DNA of 5,144 nt from Sedimenticola_A endophacoides (lineage in GTDB: Bacteria; Pseudomonadota; Gammaproteobacteria; Chromatiales; Chromatiaceae), in the NCBI GenBank assembly GCA_003062345.1, contig PQCO01000157.1, positions 1 to 5,144 on the forward strand, written 5' to 3'. Made by a program: the position numbers and the translations under genes. Under the pieces are notes generated by a model that searched no databases, was not told where the DNA came from, and was given only the letters and a program-made list of their open reading frames with translations. Shown in pieces: positions 1 through 5,144 of this stretch (position 1 is the stretch's first letter; the number at the start of each line of letters is the position of its first letter).

Positions 1-257
1 CAGGCCCGTCCGCCGCTTATCAATACCGCCTGAGCGATTTCCGATGCGGAGCGGTAGTGACTCATTTCCGTCCGGAAAGGTCATGGTATGCCCAATGGCT
101 GGGATTTTTCCTCATCAGCCGCGCCAAATGGACGCTACAACCCCGAAAAAATGATCGTCGCCCCGCTAACAGTTACCGGCCTGCCTAGTTCTCGGCTAAT
201 ACCCTAGTCTGGTTGTACGGTATTTGTGGTCACCTAATGGTTTATGAAACATTCGGG
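1..257. other. Left-edge region without a recognisable gene
   Basis: I can assign no gene here. Base composition is clearly AT-richer than in the coding part of the window. All minus-strand frames are closed by several stops. On the plus strand, one frame is open from position 3 to a TAG at 186-188 (about 61 codons, no start in the window) and another from 2 to a TGA at 152-154. Either could be the tail of a gene entering from the left, but the third-position GC bias typical of the other genes is weak and I recognise no family. A small open frame, ATG 88 to TAG 205-207 (39 codons), has a GGAAAGG Shine-Dalgarno-like sequence 7 nt upstream. No tRNA or hairpin-plus-T-run terminator is visible. 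Confidence 0.4.
65..78. repeat. Short inverted repeat TTTCCG-TC-CGGAAA
   Basis: Two perfect 6-bp arms (65-70 and 73-78) are separated by 2 bp. The spacing is too tight for an RNA hairpin, so if functional it would be a dimeric protein-binding site. Its right arm overlaps the GGAAAGG sequence that precedes the small open frame starting at 88. It may be a chance palindrome; no partner copy was found in the window. Confidence 0.3.
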
Positions 258-283
258 TTAGTATATTACTAAAATGCTAATAT
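258..283 (+). promoter_or_regulatory. AT-rich palindromic element upstream of cysG, candidate operator/promoter
   Basis: TTAGTA (258-263), TAT, TACTAA (267-272) is a perfect inverted repeat with a 3-bp spacer. A third copy of the half-site, TGCTAA (275-280), lies 8 bp further on in the same orientation as the second. TAATAT at 278-283 could serve as a -10 element (4 of 6 matches), and TATATT at 262-267 is an alternative (5 of 6). Neither has a convincing -35 box at normal spacing, which would fit an activator-dependent promoter. It sits about 150 bp before the cysG start and is the most AT-rich spot in the window. The regulator cannot be named from the sequence; a dimeric helix-turn-helix protein is an inference. 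Confidence 0.4.
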
Positions 284-301
284 AGGCAAGTGACGATCGC
301 T

Positions 302-324
302 CCCGCGACACCCGTACACGCGGG
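302..324 (+). repeat. Inverted repeat CCCGCG...CGCGGG in cysG leader
   Basis: Two 6-bp GC-only arms (302-307 and 319-324) are separated by 11 nt and could fold as a hairpin in the cysG leader RNA if transcription starts near 290. No T-run follows, so it does not look like an intrinsic terminator. The role is unknown, and chance is possible in GC-rich DNA. Confidence 0.25.
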
Positions 325-378
325 CGACGGCGTCCTTGACTAATGTAATTGTTGCCCCCACAGGGCCATGATAGAGTG

Positions 379-400
379 CTGCCTCGCGTATCCGGGGCAG
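379..400 (+). promoter_or_regulatory. Leader hairpin just upstream of cysG
   Basis: CTGCCTC (379-385) can pair with GGGGCAG (394-400), including one G-U pair, around an 8-nt loop. The same CTGCC could instead pair with GGCAG at 418-422, which contains part of the cysG ribosome binding site (AGG at 421-423). The two pairings exclude each other, so a leader-based control of cysG translation can be imagined. The stems are short and the proposal is speculative. Confidence 0.2.
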
Positions 401-429
401 TGAATGCAACAGAGAACGGCAGGCCGACG

Positions 430-1869
430 ATGGATTTTCTCCCGATTTTTTTCGACATCAAAAACAGCACCAGTCTGGTCATCGGCGGCGGCGTGGTGGC
501 CGCCCGCAAGGTGGCCCAGCTCCGCAAGGCGGGGGGACGGATCCGAGTGGTGGCGCCCCGGCTCTGCCCCGCCCTGCGGGAGCTGGTGGACGAGGCGGAT
601 TTCACCCACGAGCCGCGCGGCTACCGGCCCGAGGATCTGGAGGGGGCGGTGCTGGTGGTGGCGGCCACCGACGAGCGCGAGACCAACCGCCAGATCGGCG
701 AACAGGCGAAGGCGCGCTCGATCCCGGTCAATGTGGTCGATCAGCCGCGCCTCAGCAGTTTCATATTCCCCTCGGTGATCGACCGCTCGCCGGTGGTGGC
801 GGCCGTCTCCACCGGCGGCGCCTCGCCGGTGCTGGCCCGCCTGATCCGCTCGCGGCTGGAATCGCTGATCCCCGCCGGTTATGGCCGCCTCGCGGAGCTG
901 GCCCAGCGCTACCGCGACAAGGTCAAGGCGCGCTTCGACAACCTCACCGAGCGACGCCGCTTCTGGGAGGAGGTGATGCGCGGCGGCGTGGCCGAGCGGA
1001 TCTTCTCCGGCCACCTGGAGGAGGCCGATGCCGCCATGGACAAGGCGCTGGGAGAGGCCGGCGCGGCCCAGCCGATGGGCGAGGTCTATCTGGTCGGCGC
1101 CGGTCCTGGCGACCCCGACCTGGTCAGCTTCCGCGCCCTGCGCCTGATGCAACAGGCCGATGTCGTGGTCTACGACCGTCTGGTGGCCAAACCGATCCTG
1201 GAGATGACACGGCAGGACGCCGAACGCATCTATGTCGGCAAGGAGCGCAACCGCCATGCCATGCGCCAGGAGGAGATCAATCAGCTGCTGGCCGATCTGG
1301 CCAAGCAGGGCAGGCGGGTGGTGCGCCTGAAGGGGGGCGACCCTTTCATCTTCGGCCGCGGCGGCGAGGAGATCGACACCCTCTCCGCCCAGGGGGTGCC
1401 GTTTCAGGTGGTGCCGGCGATCACCGCCGCCTCGGGCTGCGCGGCCTACTCGGGCATTCCGCTCACCCACCGCGACTACGCCCAGTCGGTGACCTTCGTC
1501 ACCGGCCATCTCAAAGACAACACCATGAACCTGAACTGGCAGCAGCTCGCCCAGCCGCACCAGACGGTGGTCTTTTACATGGGACTGCTGGGGCTGCCGG
1601 TGATCTGCGAACGCCTGATCGCCCACGGCGTCTCCCCGCAGATGCCGATCGCCCTGATCCAGCAGGGCACCACGGACAAACAGCGGGTGTTTACCGGCAC
1701 CCTCGCCAACATCCAGCAGATCGTCGAGCGCGAGCAGCCCAAGCCGCCCACCCTGATCATCGTCGGCGAGGTGGTCGAGCTGGAGGAGAAGCTGAGCTGG
1801 TACAAGGCCCCGGCCGAACCCCGGCGGGGCGCCACCACCCCGATCATCGAACAGAGCGATGTGATGTGA
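430..1869 (+). CDS. cysG: Sirohaem synthase CysG (trifunctional)
   Basis: This 479-residue cytoplasmic enzyme converts uroporphyrinogen III to sirohaem by two SAM-dependent methylations at C2 and C7, NAD-dependent oxidation of precorrin-2, and ferrochelation. Residues 1 to about 210 form the dehydrogenase/ferrochelatase half: the nucleotide-binding IGGGVVAARK (18-27), the NVVD motif with the catalytic-type Asp104, and the SFIFPS and SPVLARL stretches. Residues 217-460 form the methyltransferase half: VGAGPGDPDLVSF (222-234), Asp249 and Lys271 (equivalent to Asp248 and Lys270 of Salmonella CysG), RLKGGDPFIFGRGGEE (299-314) and the ITAASG segment. The start at 430 gives the family's MDFLPIF N-terminus and has AGG 6 nt upstream; an in-frame GTG/ATG-type start at 349 would add 27 unrelated residues. 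Position 128, the Ser phosphorylated in Salmonella, is Thr here. Product use: sirohaem for sulfite or nitrite reductases, or as a haem d1 precursor. ubiT follows 66 bp downstream and may be co-transcribed. Confidence 0.97.
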   Translation: MDFLPIFFDIKNSTSLVIGGGVVAARKVAQLRKAGGRIRVVAPRLCPALRELVDEADFTHEPRGYRPEDLEGAVLVVAATDERETNRQIGEQAKARSIPVNVVDQPRLSSFIFPSVIDRSPVVAAVSTGGASPVLARLIRSRLESLIPAGYGRLAELAQRYRDKVKARFDNLTERRRFWEEVMRGGVAERIFSGHLEEADAAMDKALGEAGAAQPMGEVYLVGAGPGDPDLVSFRALRLMQQADVVVYDRLVAKPILEMTRQDAERIYVGKERNRHAMRQEEINQLLADLAKQGRRVVRLKGGDPFIFGRGGEEIDTLSAQGVPFQVVPAITAASGCAAYSGIPLTHRDYAQSVTFVTGHLKDNTMNLNWQQLAQPHQTVVFYMGLLGLPVICERLIAHGVSPQMPIALIQQGTTDKQRVFTGTLANIQQIVEREQPKPPTLIIVGEVVELEEKLSWYKAPAEPRRGATTPIIEQSDVM

Positions 1870-1878
1870 TTTGACACG

Positions 1879-1897
1879 CCTCCCCCGATTGGGGAGG
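1879..1897 (+). other. GC-rich stem-loop between cysG and ubiT
   Basis: CCTCCCC (1879-1885) and GGGGAGG (1891-1897) are perfect complements around a 5-nt CGATT loop. A strong 7-bp stem this close to the cysG stop (1867-1869) resembles a terminator or an mRNA 3'-end protector, but no T-run follows (ATCTACC), so full intrinsic termination is unlikely. A consensus -35 sequence TTGACA lies just upstream at 1871-1876, but the matching -10 position (1894-1899, GAGGAT) is poor. The stem may reduce readthrough into ubiT or stabilise the cysG message. Confidence 0.45.
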
Positions 1898-1935
1898 ATC
1901 TACCCCGTCCGCAGATACCGGTTGGAGTGATCGTG

Positions 1936-2421
1936 ATGAACAGCGTTGCCGGCGGCATCCCCAGGATGCCCACCCTGCCCAAACCGTTCGCCCTACCCCT
2001 GGGGTGGATCCCAACGGCCGCCAACAGTCTGGTGCTGGCCAATGTGCTCAACCGTCTGTTCGCCCCTGAGCTGGCCGATGGCGAACTCGACTTTCTGCAA
2101 CAGCGGGTGATGCTGATTGAGGTGCGTGACGCCCGCCTCCGCTACCGCCTGACCCTGGAGGGGGGGCGGATACGCCCGGCGCCGGAGCACCTGCCCCACG
2201 ACCTGAGCATCGACGGCACCCTCTACGACTTTCTGCTGCTGGCCACCCGCCGCGAGGATGCCGACACCCTCTTCTTCAACCGCCGCCTGCGCCTTGGCGG
2301 CGACACCGAACTGGGGCTCTACGTGAAAAACTTCCTGGATGCCCTGGAGCTGGACGGGCGCCTCGGCCCCCTCCTGAAGGTACTCGACGGAGCCACCAGC
2401 CTGATCGGACGCCTGCCCTGA
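1936..2421 (+). CDS. ubiT: UbiT, SCP2-domain ubiquinone biosynthesis accessory protein
   Basis: This 161-residue protein of the sterol-carrier-protein-2 (YhbT) family binds lipid and is required, with UbiU and UbiV, for ubiquinone synthesis without O2; it is thought to hold the hydrophobic polyprenyl intermediates. The diagnostic C-terminal block DADTLFFNRRLRLGGDTE (108-125), followed directly by LGLYVKNFLDALEL (126-139), is almost the same as in E. coli YhbT. The N-terminal part, including LADGELDFL (46-54), also aligns. There is no signal peptide. The ATG at 1936 has GGAG at 1924-1927, 8 nt upstream; a GTG at 1933 is possible, while a GTG at 1927 would overlap that Shine-Dalgarno sequence and is unlikely. 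The protein is slightly shorter at the C-terminus than the E. coli one. It faces ubiV tail to tail across 17 bp, and ubiU lies beyond, which supports the name. Confidence 0.93.
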   Translation: MNSVAGGIPRMPTLPKPFALPLGWIPTAANSLVLANVLNRLFAPELADGELDFLQQRVMLIEVRDARLRYRLTLEGGRIRPAPEHLPHDLSIDGTLYDFLLLATRREDADTLFFNRRLRLGGDTELGLYVKNFLDALELDGRLGPLLKVLDGATSLIGRLP

Positions 2422-2438
2422 GCTGAGAGGGGCGCGGG
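2422..2438. other. 17-bp tail-to-tail junction of ubiT and ubiV
   Basis: The stop codons of ubiT (TGA 2419-2421, +) and ubiV (TCA 2439-2441 on +, TGA on -) are separated by only 17 bp. No convincing terminator hairpin fits: a weak CCCT/AGGG pairing (2416-2419 with 2428-2431) spans the ubiT stop, without a T-run. Transcripts of the two convergent units therefore probably run into each other's coding sequence before ending. Confidence 0.6.
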
Positions 2439-3359
2439 TCAGGCCAGCGACAGGGCCGCGTCCCGGGCCCGCCCCTCCATGCCCGCGGCGCCGTGCCAGT
2501 AGCCATTGCAGGCGCCGACCGGCATCAACGGCTCCAGCTGCGCCTCCCCATCGCGCGCCGCCAGCTCCCCCCTGAGGCAGCGGTCGAAGATCCCGATCAC
2601 CCGCTCCGTGTGGTTCGCCTGGGGGCTGATCCGCACCACATCCACCCCCAGCTCCCGCATCCGCTCCAGCTCCGACAACAGGCTGTAGGTGTGCGCTGAC
2701 TGGGTCTGGATCCCGTTCAGGGCCAGGAAGCGGGTGTCGTCCTGGGCCGAGAGGGTGAGGCCATCCGGATAGTCCAGACAGCGGTACTGGCAGTCGTCCT
2801 TGGGCAGGTTGTGGGCGCGCGCGGTGAAGCAGCGGGCCGAGTAGGCCAGGGGCAGGCGCCCATAGGCGAACACCTCGGTCTCCACCCCCTCGGGCCGCCC
2901 CCGCTGCATCTCGGCCAGGGTCTCCCCGCCCAGCTCCACCGGCATCACCCAACGCTTCAGGCCCAGCCGCGCCAGCAGCCCCAGGGTGCGTTCGTTGTAG
3001 ATGTTGACGCTGTGCCCGGCCACGAAGGGGTGCCCCTTCAGCAACTGCACCGCCCCCATGTCGTTGGCCTCCACCAGATAGTCGCCGTTGGCGCAGAAGC
3101 GGCGCAGGCGCTTGAGCTCCGACTCCGCCTCCAGCAGGGCCAGCGAACAGAGCACCACCTCCTTGCCGGCCCGTGCCAGCCGCCCGGCCAGCGCCAGCCA
3201 GTCATCGCCGCGCATCAGGTTGCGCTTGGAGCAGACCGTCTCGCCGATGTAGACGATCTCCACCGGGGTATCAACGATGCGTTCGTAGAAGGCCAGCAAC
3301 TCCTCCTTCGACCAGTAATAGAGCACTGGTCCAAGCGCAAGTCTGGGTTGTCCGTTCAT
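2439..3359 (-). CDS. ubiV: UbiV, U32-family O2-independent ubiquinone hydroxylation protein
   Basis: This 306-residue U32 (formerly peptidase U32) protein is one half of the UbiU-UbiV heterodimer that supports ring hydroxylation in anaerobic ubiquinone synthesis. It is not expected to be a protease. The four cysteines that bind the [4Fe-4S] cluster in E. coli UbiV (C39, C180, C193, C197) are matched by C43 (GETVCSKR), C177, C190 and C194, with the same 13- and 4-residue steps between the last three. Other family features are LALGPVLYYW (7-16), the substrate-face segment FAYGRLPLAYSARCFTARA (164-182) and the NGIQTQSAHTY region. The start at 3359 is chosen because AAGGGGAG (3372-3365) lies 5 nt upstream. 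An in-frame ATG at 3380 would overlap ubiU and lacks such a site. The ubiU stop codon overlaps this Shine-Dalgarno sequence, so translational coupling is likely. Confidence 0.95.
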   Translation of the reverse strand: MNGQPRLALGPVLYYWSKEELLAFYERIVDTPVEIVYIGETVCSKRNLMRGDDWLALAGRLARAGKEVVLCSLALLEAESELKRLRRFCANGDYLVEANDMGAVQLLKGHPFVAGHSVNIYNERTLGLLARLGLKRWVMPVELGGETLAEMQRGRPEGVETEVFAYGRLPLAYSARCFTARAHNLPKDDCQYRCLDYPDGLTLSAQDDTRFLALNGIQTQSAHTYSLLSELERMRELGVDVVRISPQANHTERVIGIFDRCLRGELAARDGEAQLEPLMPVGACNGYWHGAAGMEGRARDAALSLA

Positions 3360-3364
3360 TTTCG

Positions 3365-3372
3365 CTCCCCTT
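3365..3372 (-). promoter_or_regulatory. Strong ubiV ribosome binding site overlapping the ubiU stop
   Basis: On the minus strand AAGGGGAG precedes the ubiV ATG by 5 nt, and its first two bases are the last two of the ubiU TAA (3373-3371). It decides the ubiV start at 3359 over the upstream in-frame ATG at 3380. It also suggests that ribosomes finishing ubiU re-initiate on ubiV, which suits the equal amounts needed for a heterodimer. Confidence 0.8.
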
Positions 3373-4366
3373 ACTGCCATGGCCTTGAGTAGGCGCCGAG
3401 GGTGGTCTGGGTGCCCTCGGAGACCTTGCCCAGCTCGGCCATCCACTCGGAGCGCGGCCGGAAGTGCCCGGGATCGCGCCGACAGGCGTCGATCGCCGCG
3501 CGCCATACCCGCGCCACCTGGGCCACATACACCGGGCTGCGCTGCCGCCCCTCGATCTTGATCGCCACCACCCCCGAGCGCATCAGATCGGGCAGGATCT
3601 CCAGGGTGTTGAGGCTGGTCGGCTCCTCGATGGCATGGTAGGTATTTCCCGATACCCGGAAACTGCCCTTGCACAAGGTCGGGTAGCCGGCGTTCTCACC
3701 CGCCCGGTGGCGTTCGATCAACACCCCGCCGAGACGGGTCTCCAGCCCCTGCGGGGTCTCCCGCCACTCCACGTGGCTTGCTGGCGAGCAGGCGCCGTAG
3801 GTATTTGGGGAGCGGCCGGTAGCGTAGGAGGAGAGGATGCAGCGCCCCTCCACCATCACGCACAGGCTGCCGAAACCGAACACCTCGATCTCCACCGGGC
3901 TGTTGGCCACCACGTGCTCGACCTGACTCAGCGACAGCACCCGGGGGATCACCGCACGGCGCACACCGAACTGCTCCTGATAGAAGCGCAGCGCCTCGTA
4001 GTTGGTGGCCGAACCCTGCACCGACAGGTGCAGGTTGAGCTCCTGGTGGCGGCCGGCGGCGTAATCGAGGACCCCGATGTCGGCGGCGATCAGGGCATCG
4101 ACCCCCAGTCGGGCCGCCTCATCGACCGCCTGCTGCCAGCGCGGCCAGCCCCGGGGCTGGGGATAGGTGTTGAGGGCCAGGAACACCCGCACGCCGCGGC
4201 GGCGGGCGTAGGCGATCCCCTCGGCCATCTTTTCCGGGCCGAAATTGAGTCCCGCGAAGTGGCGCGCATTGGTATCGTCACGAAAACCGAAATAGACCGC
4301 GTCGGCCCCATTGTCCACCGCGGCCTTGAGGGAGGGCAGATTACCTGCCGGACAGACCAGTTCCAT
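3371..4366 (-). CDS. ubiU: UbiU, U32-family O2-independent ubiquinone hydroxylation protein
   Basis: This 331-residue U32 protein, the same length as E. coli UbiU (YhbU), is the partner of UbiV in anaerobic ubiquinone ring hydroxylation. The N-terminus MELVCPAGNLPSLKAAVDNG (1-20) and DDTNARHFAGLNF (30-42) are hallmarks of the family. The four cluster cysteines fall at exactly the E. coli numbers: C169 (GSLCVM), C176 (EGRCIL), C193 (YGACSP) and C232 (LCKGSF). The conserved KIEGRQRSPVYV segment (270-281) follows. Two starts are possible: ATG 4366 has GAGAG (4380-4376) 9 nt upstream and gives the conserved N-terminus, while ATG 4372 adds two residues at only 3-nt spacing. It begins 24 bp after the radical SAM gene and ends 11 bp before ubiV, so all three are probably one transcript. 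No promoter is seen in the 24-bp gap. Confidence 0.96.
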   Translation of the reverse strand: MELVCPAGNLPSLKAAVDNGADAVYFGFRDDTNARHFAGLNFGPEKMAEGIAYARRRGVRVFLALNTYPQPRGWPRWQQAVDEAARLGVDALIAADIGVLDYAAGRHQELNLHLSVQGSATNYEALRFYQEQFGVRRAVIPRVLSLSQVEHVVANSPVEIEVFGFGSLCVMVEGRCILSSYATGRSPNTYGACSPASHVEWRETPQGLETRLGGVLIERHRAGENAGYPTLCKGSFRVSGNTYHAIEEPTSLNTLEILPDLMRSGVVAIKIEGRQRSPVYVAQVARVWRAAIDACRRDPGHFRPRSEWMAELGKVSEGTQTTLGAYSRPWQ

Positions 4367-4390
4367 AACCATACACTCTCAAAAGTTTGA

Positions 4391-5144
4391 TTAACCTGCG
4401 GCGGCCAGGCGCCGGGACGGCGGCGCCAGCCCCCGATCGAGCCGTGCCCCCTGGCGGCTGTCGCGGCGCGCGAGTTCGCTTTCGATGCCGTTGAGCACGG
4501 CCCATTTTTTGGCGCACCAGGCGGGCGCCAGCAGGATATCGAGCGACGCAGTGCCGGTGGCCCGGTGAAACACGACCTCCGGCGGGGTCCACTCCACCAG
4601 GTCGGCGGCGAGGGCGATATACTCCTGCATCGACAGCGGCATGAACTCCCCCTGGCGCCACTGGTTGGCCAGCTGAGTCCCTTTGACCACGTGCAGGGGG
4701 TGCAGCTTCAGCCCCTCCACTCCAAGCTCCAGGACCCGGCGCAGGCTCTCCAGCGCCTCCTCCCCACCCTCGCCGGGGAGTCCGGCGATCAGGTGCGTGC
4801 AGACCGGCAGGCCGCGCCGGTGCGCGGCTTTAACCGCCGCGGCATACTCGGCGAAGCCGTGTCCCCGGTTGACCCGCCGCAGGGTGTGATCAAAGGCCGA
4901 CTGCAGACCCAGTTCCAGCCACACCTCATGGCCCTGTGCCCGATAGCCGCCGAGCAGATCGAGCACCTCCTCCGGAACACAATCGGGGCGGGTGCCCACC
5001 GAGAGGCCCAGCACATCGGGCTCGGCCAGGGCCTGCCCATAGAGATCCGCCAGCCGCGCCACATCGGCGTAGGTATTGGTGTAGGCCTGAAAGTAGGCCA
5101 GATAACGGCGCGCCCCGGTGCGCCGCCGGATCACCCGCCGTCCG
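4391..5144 (-). CDS. YhcC-type radical SAM protein, 5' end outside the window
   Basis: The visible part is about 250 residues of a radical SAM protein of the TIGR01212/YhcC family; the gene continues past the right edge, and a GTG at 5134 is an internal valine, not a start. Recognisable blocks (numbered from that valine) are YLAYFQAYTNTY (11-22), LSVGTRPDCVPEEVLDLL (44-61), VWLELGLQSAFD (71-82), HLIAGLPGEG (114-123), LKLHPLHVVKGTQLA (142-156) and PPEVVFHR (184-191). By comparison with E. coli YhcC (about 310 residues), roughly 75-80 N-terminal residues are missing, including the CxxxCxxC motif that holds the [4Fe-4S] cluster and SAM, so catalytic competence cannot be judged here. The family's substrate is not established. 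It lies 24 bp upstream of ubiU on the same strand and is the first visible gene of the operon, which hints at a link to anaerobic metabolism. Confidence 0.9.
   Translation of the reverse strand, partial: GRRVIRRRTGARRYLAYFQAYTNTYADVARLADLYGQALAEPDVLGLSVGTRPDCVPEEVLDLLGGYRAQGHEVWLELGLQSAFDHTLRRVNRGHGFAEYAAAVKAAHRRGLPVCTHLIAGLPGEGGEEALESLRRVLELGVEGLKLHPLHVVKGTQLANQWRQGEFMPLSMQEYIALAADLVEWTPPEVVFHRATGTASLDILLAPAWCAKKWAVLNGIESELARRDSRQGARLDRGLAPPSRRLAAAG

Noticed and set aside
336..349. FNR-like site or promoter at TTGACTAATGTAAT
   Set aside because: The left half resembles an FNR half-site or a -35 box, but the right half does not match ATCAA, and no -10 hexamer lies at suitable spacing.
349..429. 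27-residue N-terminal extension of CysG
   Set aside because: The extension has no family similarity and no ribosome binding site of note. The MDFLPIF N-terminus at 430 matches known CysG proteins.
340..1626. 428-codon open frame on the minus strand opposite cysG
   Set aside because: It is antisense to an unmistakable CysG. It is rich in His, Gly, Ala and Arg, as expected from the reverse reading of GC-rich codons, and shows no recognisable domain.
2439..3674. Longer form of ubiV starting at 3674 (411 codons)
   Set aside because: The extra 105 codons run through ubiU in another frame. The conserved N-terminus and the AAGGGGAG ribosome binding site place the start at 3359.
2439..4366. UbiU and UbiV as secreted collagenase-like proteases (peptidase U32)
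   Set aside because: The old family name suggests this, but there is no signal peptide, and the cluster cysteines and ubiT neighbour identify the ubiquinone proteins.
3464..4390. 308-codon plus-strand frame opposite ubiU
   Set aside because: It is the complement of ubiU, whose translation matches the family along its whole length including all four cluster cysteines.

Overview
This is a GC-rich chromosomal window from a proteobacterium, most likely a gammaproteobacterium (a betaproteobacterium is not excluded). The evidence is the full-length trifunctional CysG-type sirohaem synthase and the complete UbiT/UbiU/UbiV set, which make up the oxygen-independent ubiquinone pathway of proteobacteria. 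Facultative or anaerobic respiration is therefore likely. I see no insertion sequences, tRNAs, rRNAs or CRISPR arrays.

Layout. Positions 1-429 hold no gene I can name. The stretch is visibly AT-richer than the rest and contains short palindromes, including a TTAGTA-TAT-TACTAA element, and it probably carries the control region of cysG. Next come cysG (430-1869, +) and, 66 bp later on the same strand, ubiT (1936-2421, +), an SCP2-domain lipid-binding protein. Only 17 bp separate the ubiT stop from the stop of a leftward operon read on the minus strand: a YhcC-type radical SAM protein (4391 to the right edge, 5' end missing), then ubiU (3371-4366), then ubiV (2439-3359). The spacing inside this operon is very tight (24 and 11 bp), and the ubiV ribosome binding site overlaps the ubiU stop codon.

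How the genes fit together. UbiU and UbiV are U32-family proteins that form a [4Fe-4S]-containing heterodimer supporting the ring hydroxylations of ubiquinone when O2 is absent. UbiT is the lipid-binding accessory protein of the same pathway. Both U32 proteins keep the full set of four cluster-binding cysteines (UbiU C169, C176, C193, C232; UbiV C43, C177, C190, C194). CysG makes sirohaem from uroporphyrinogen III for sulfite or nitrite reductases, and sirohaem is also a precursor of haem d1. The window thus groups cofactor supply and quinone supply for anaerobic respiration. The named pathway is already described. The less documented points are the radical SAM gene heading the ubiUV operon, the tail-to-tail placement of ubiT, and the undescribed AT-rich control region before cysG.
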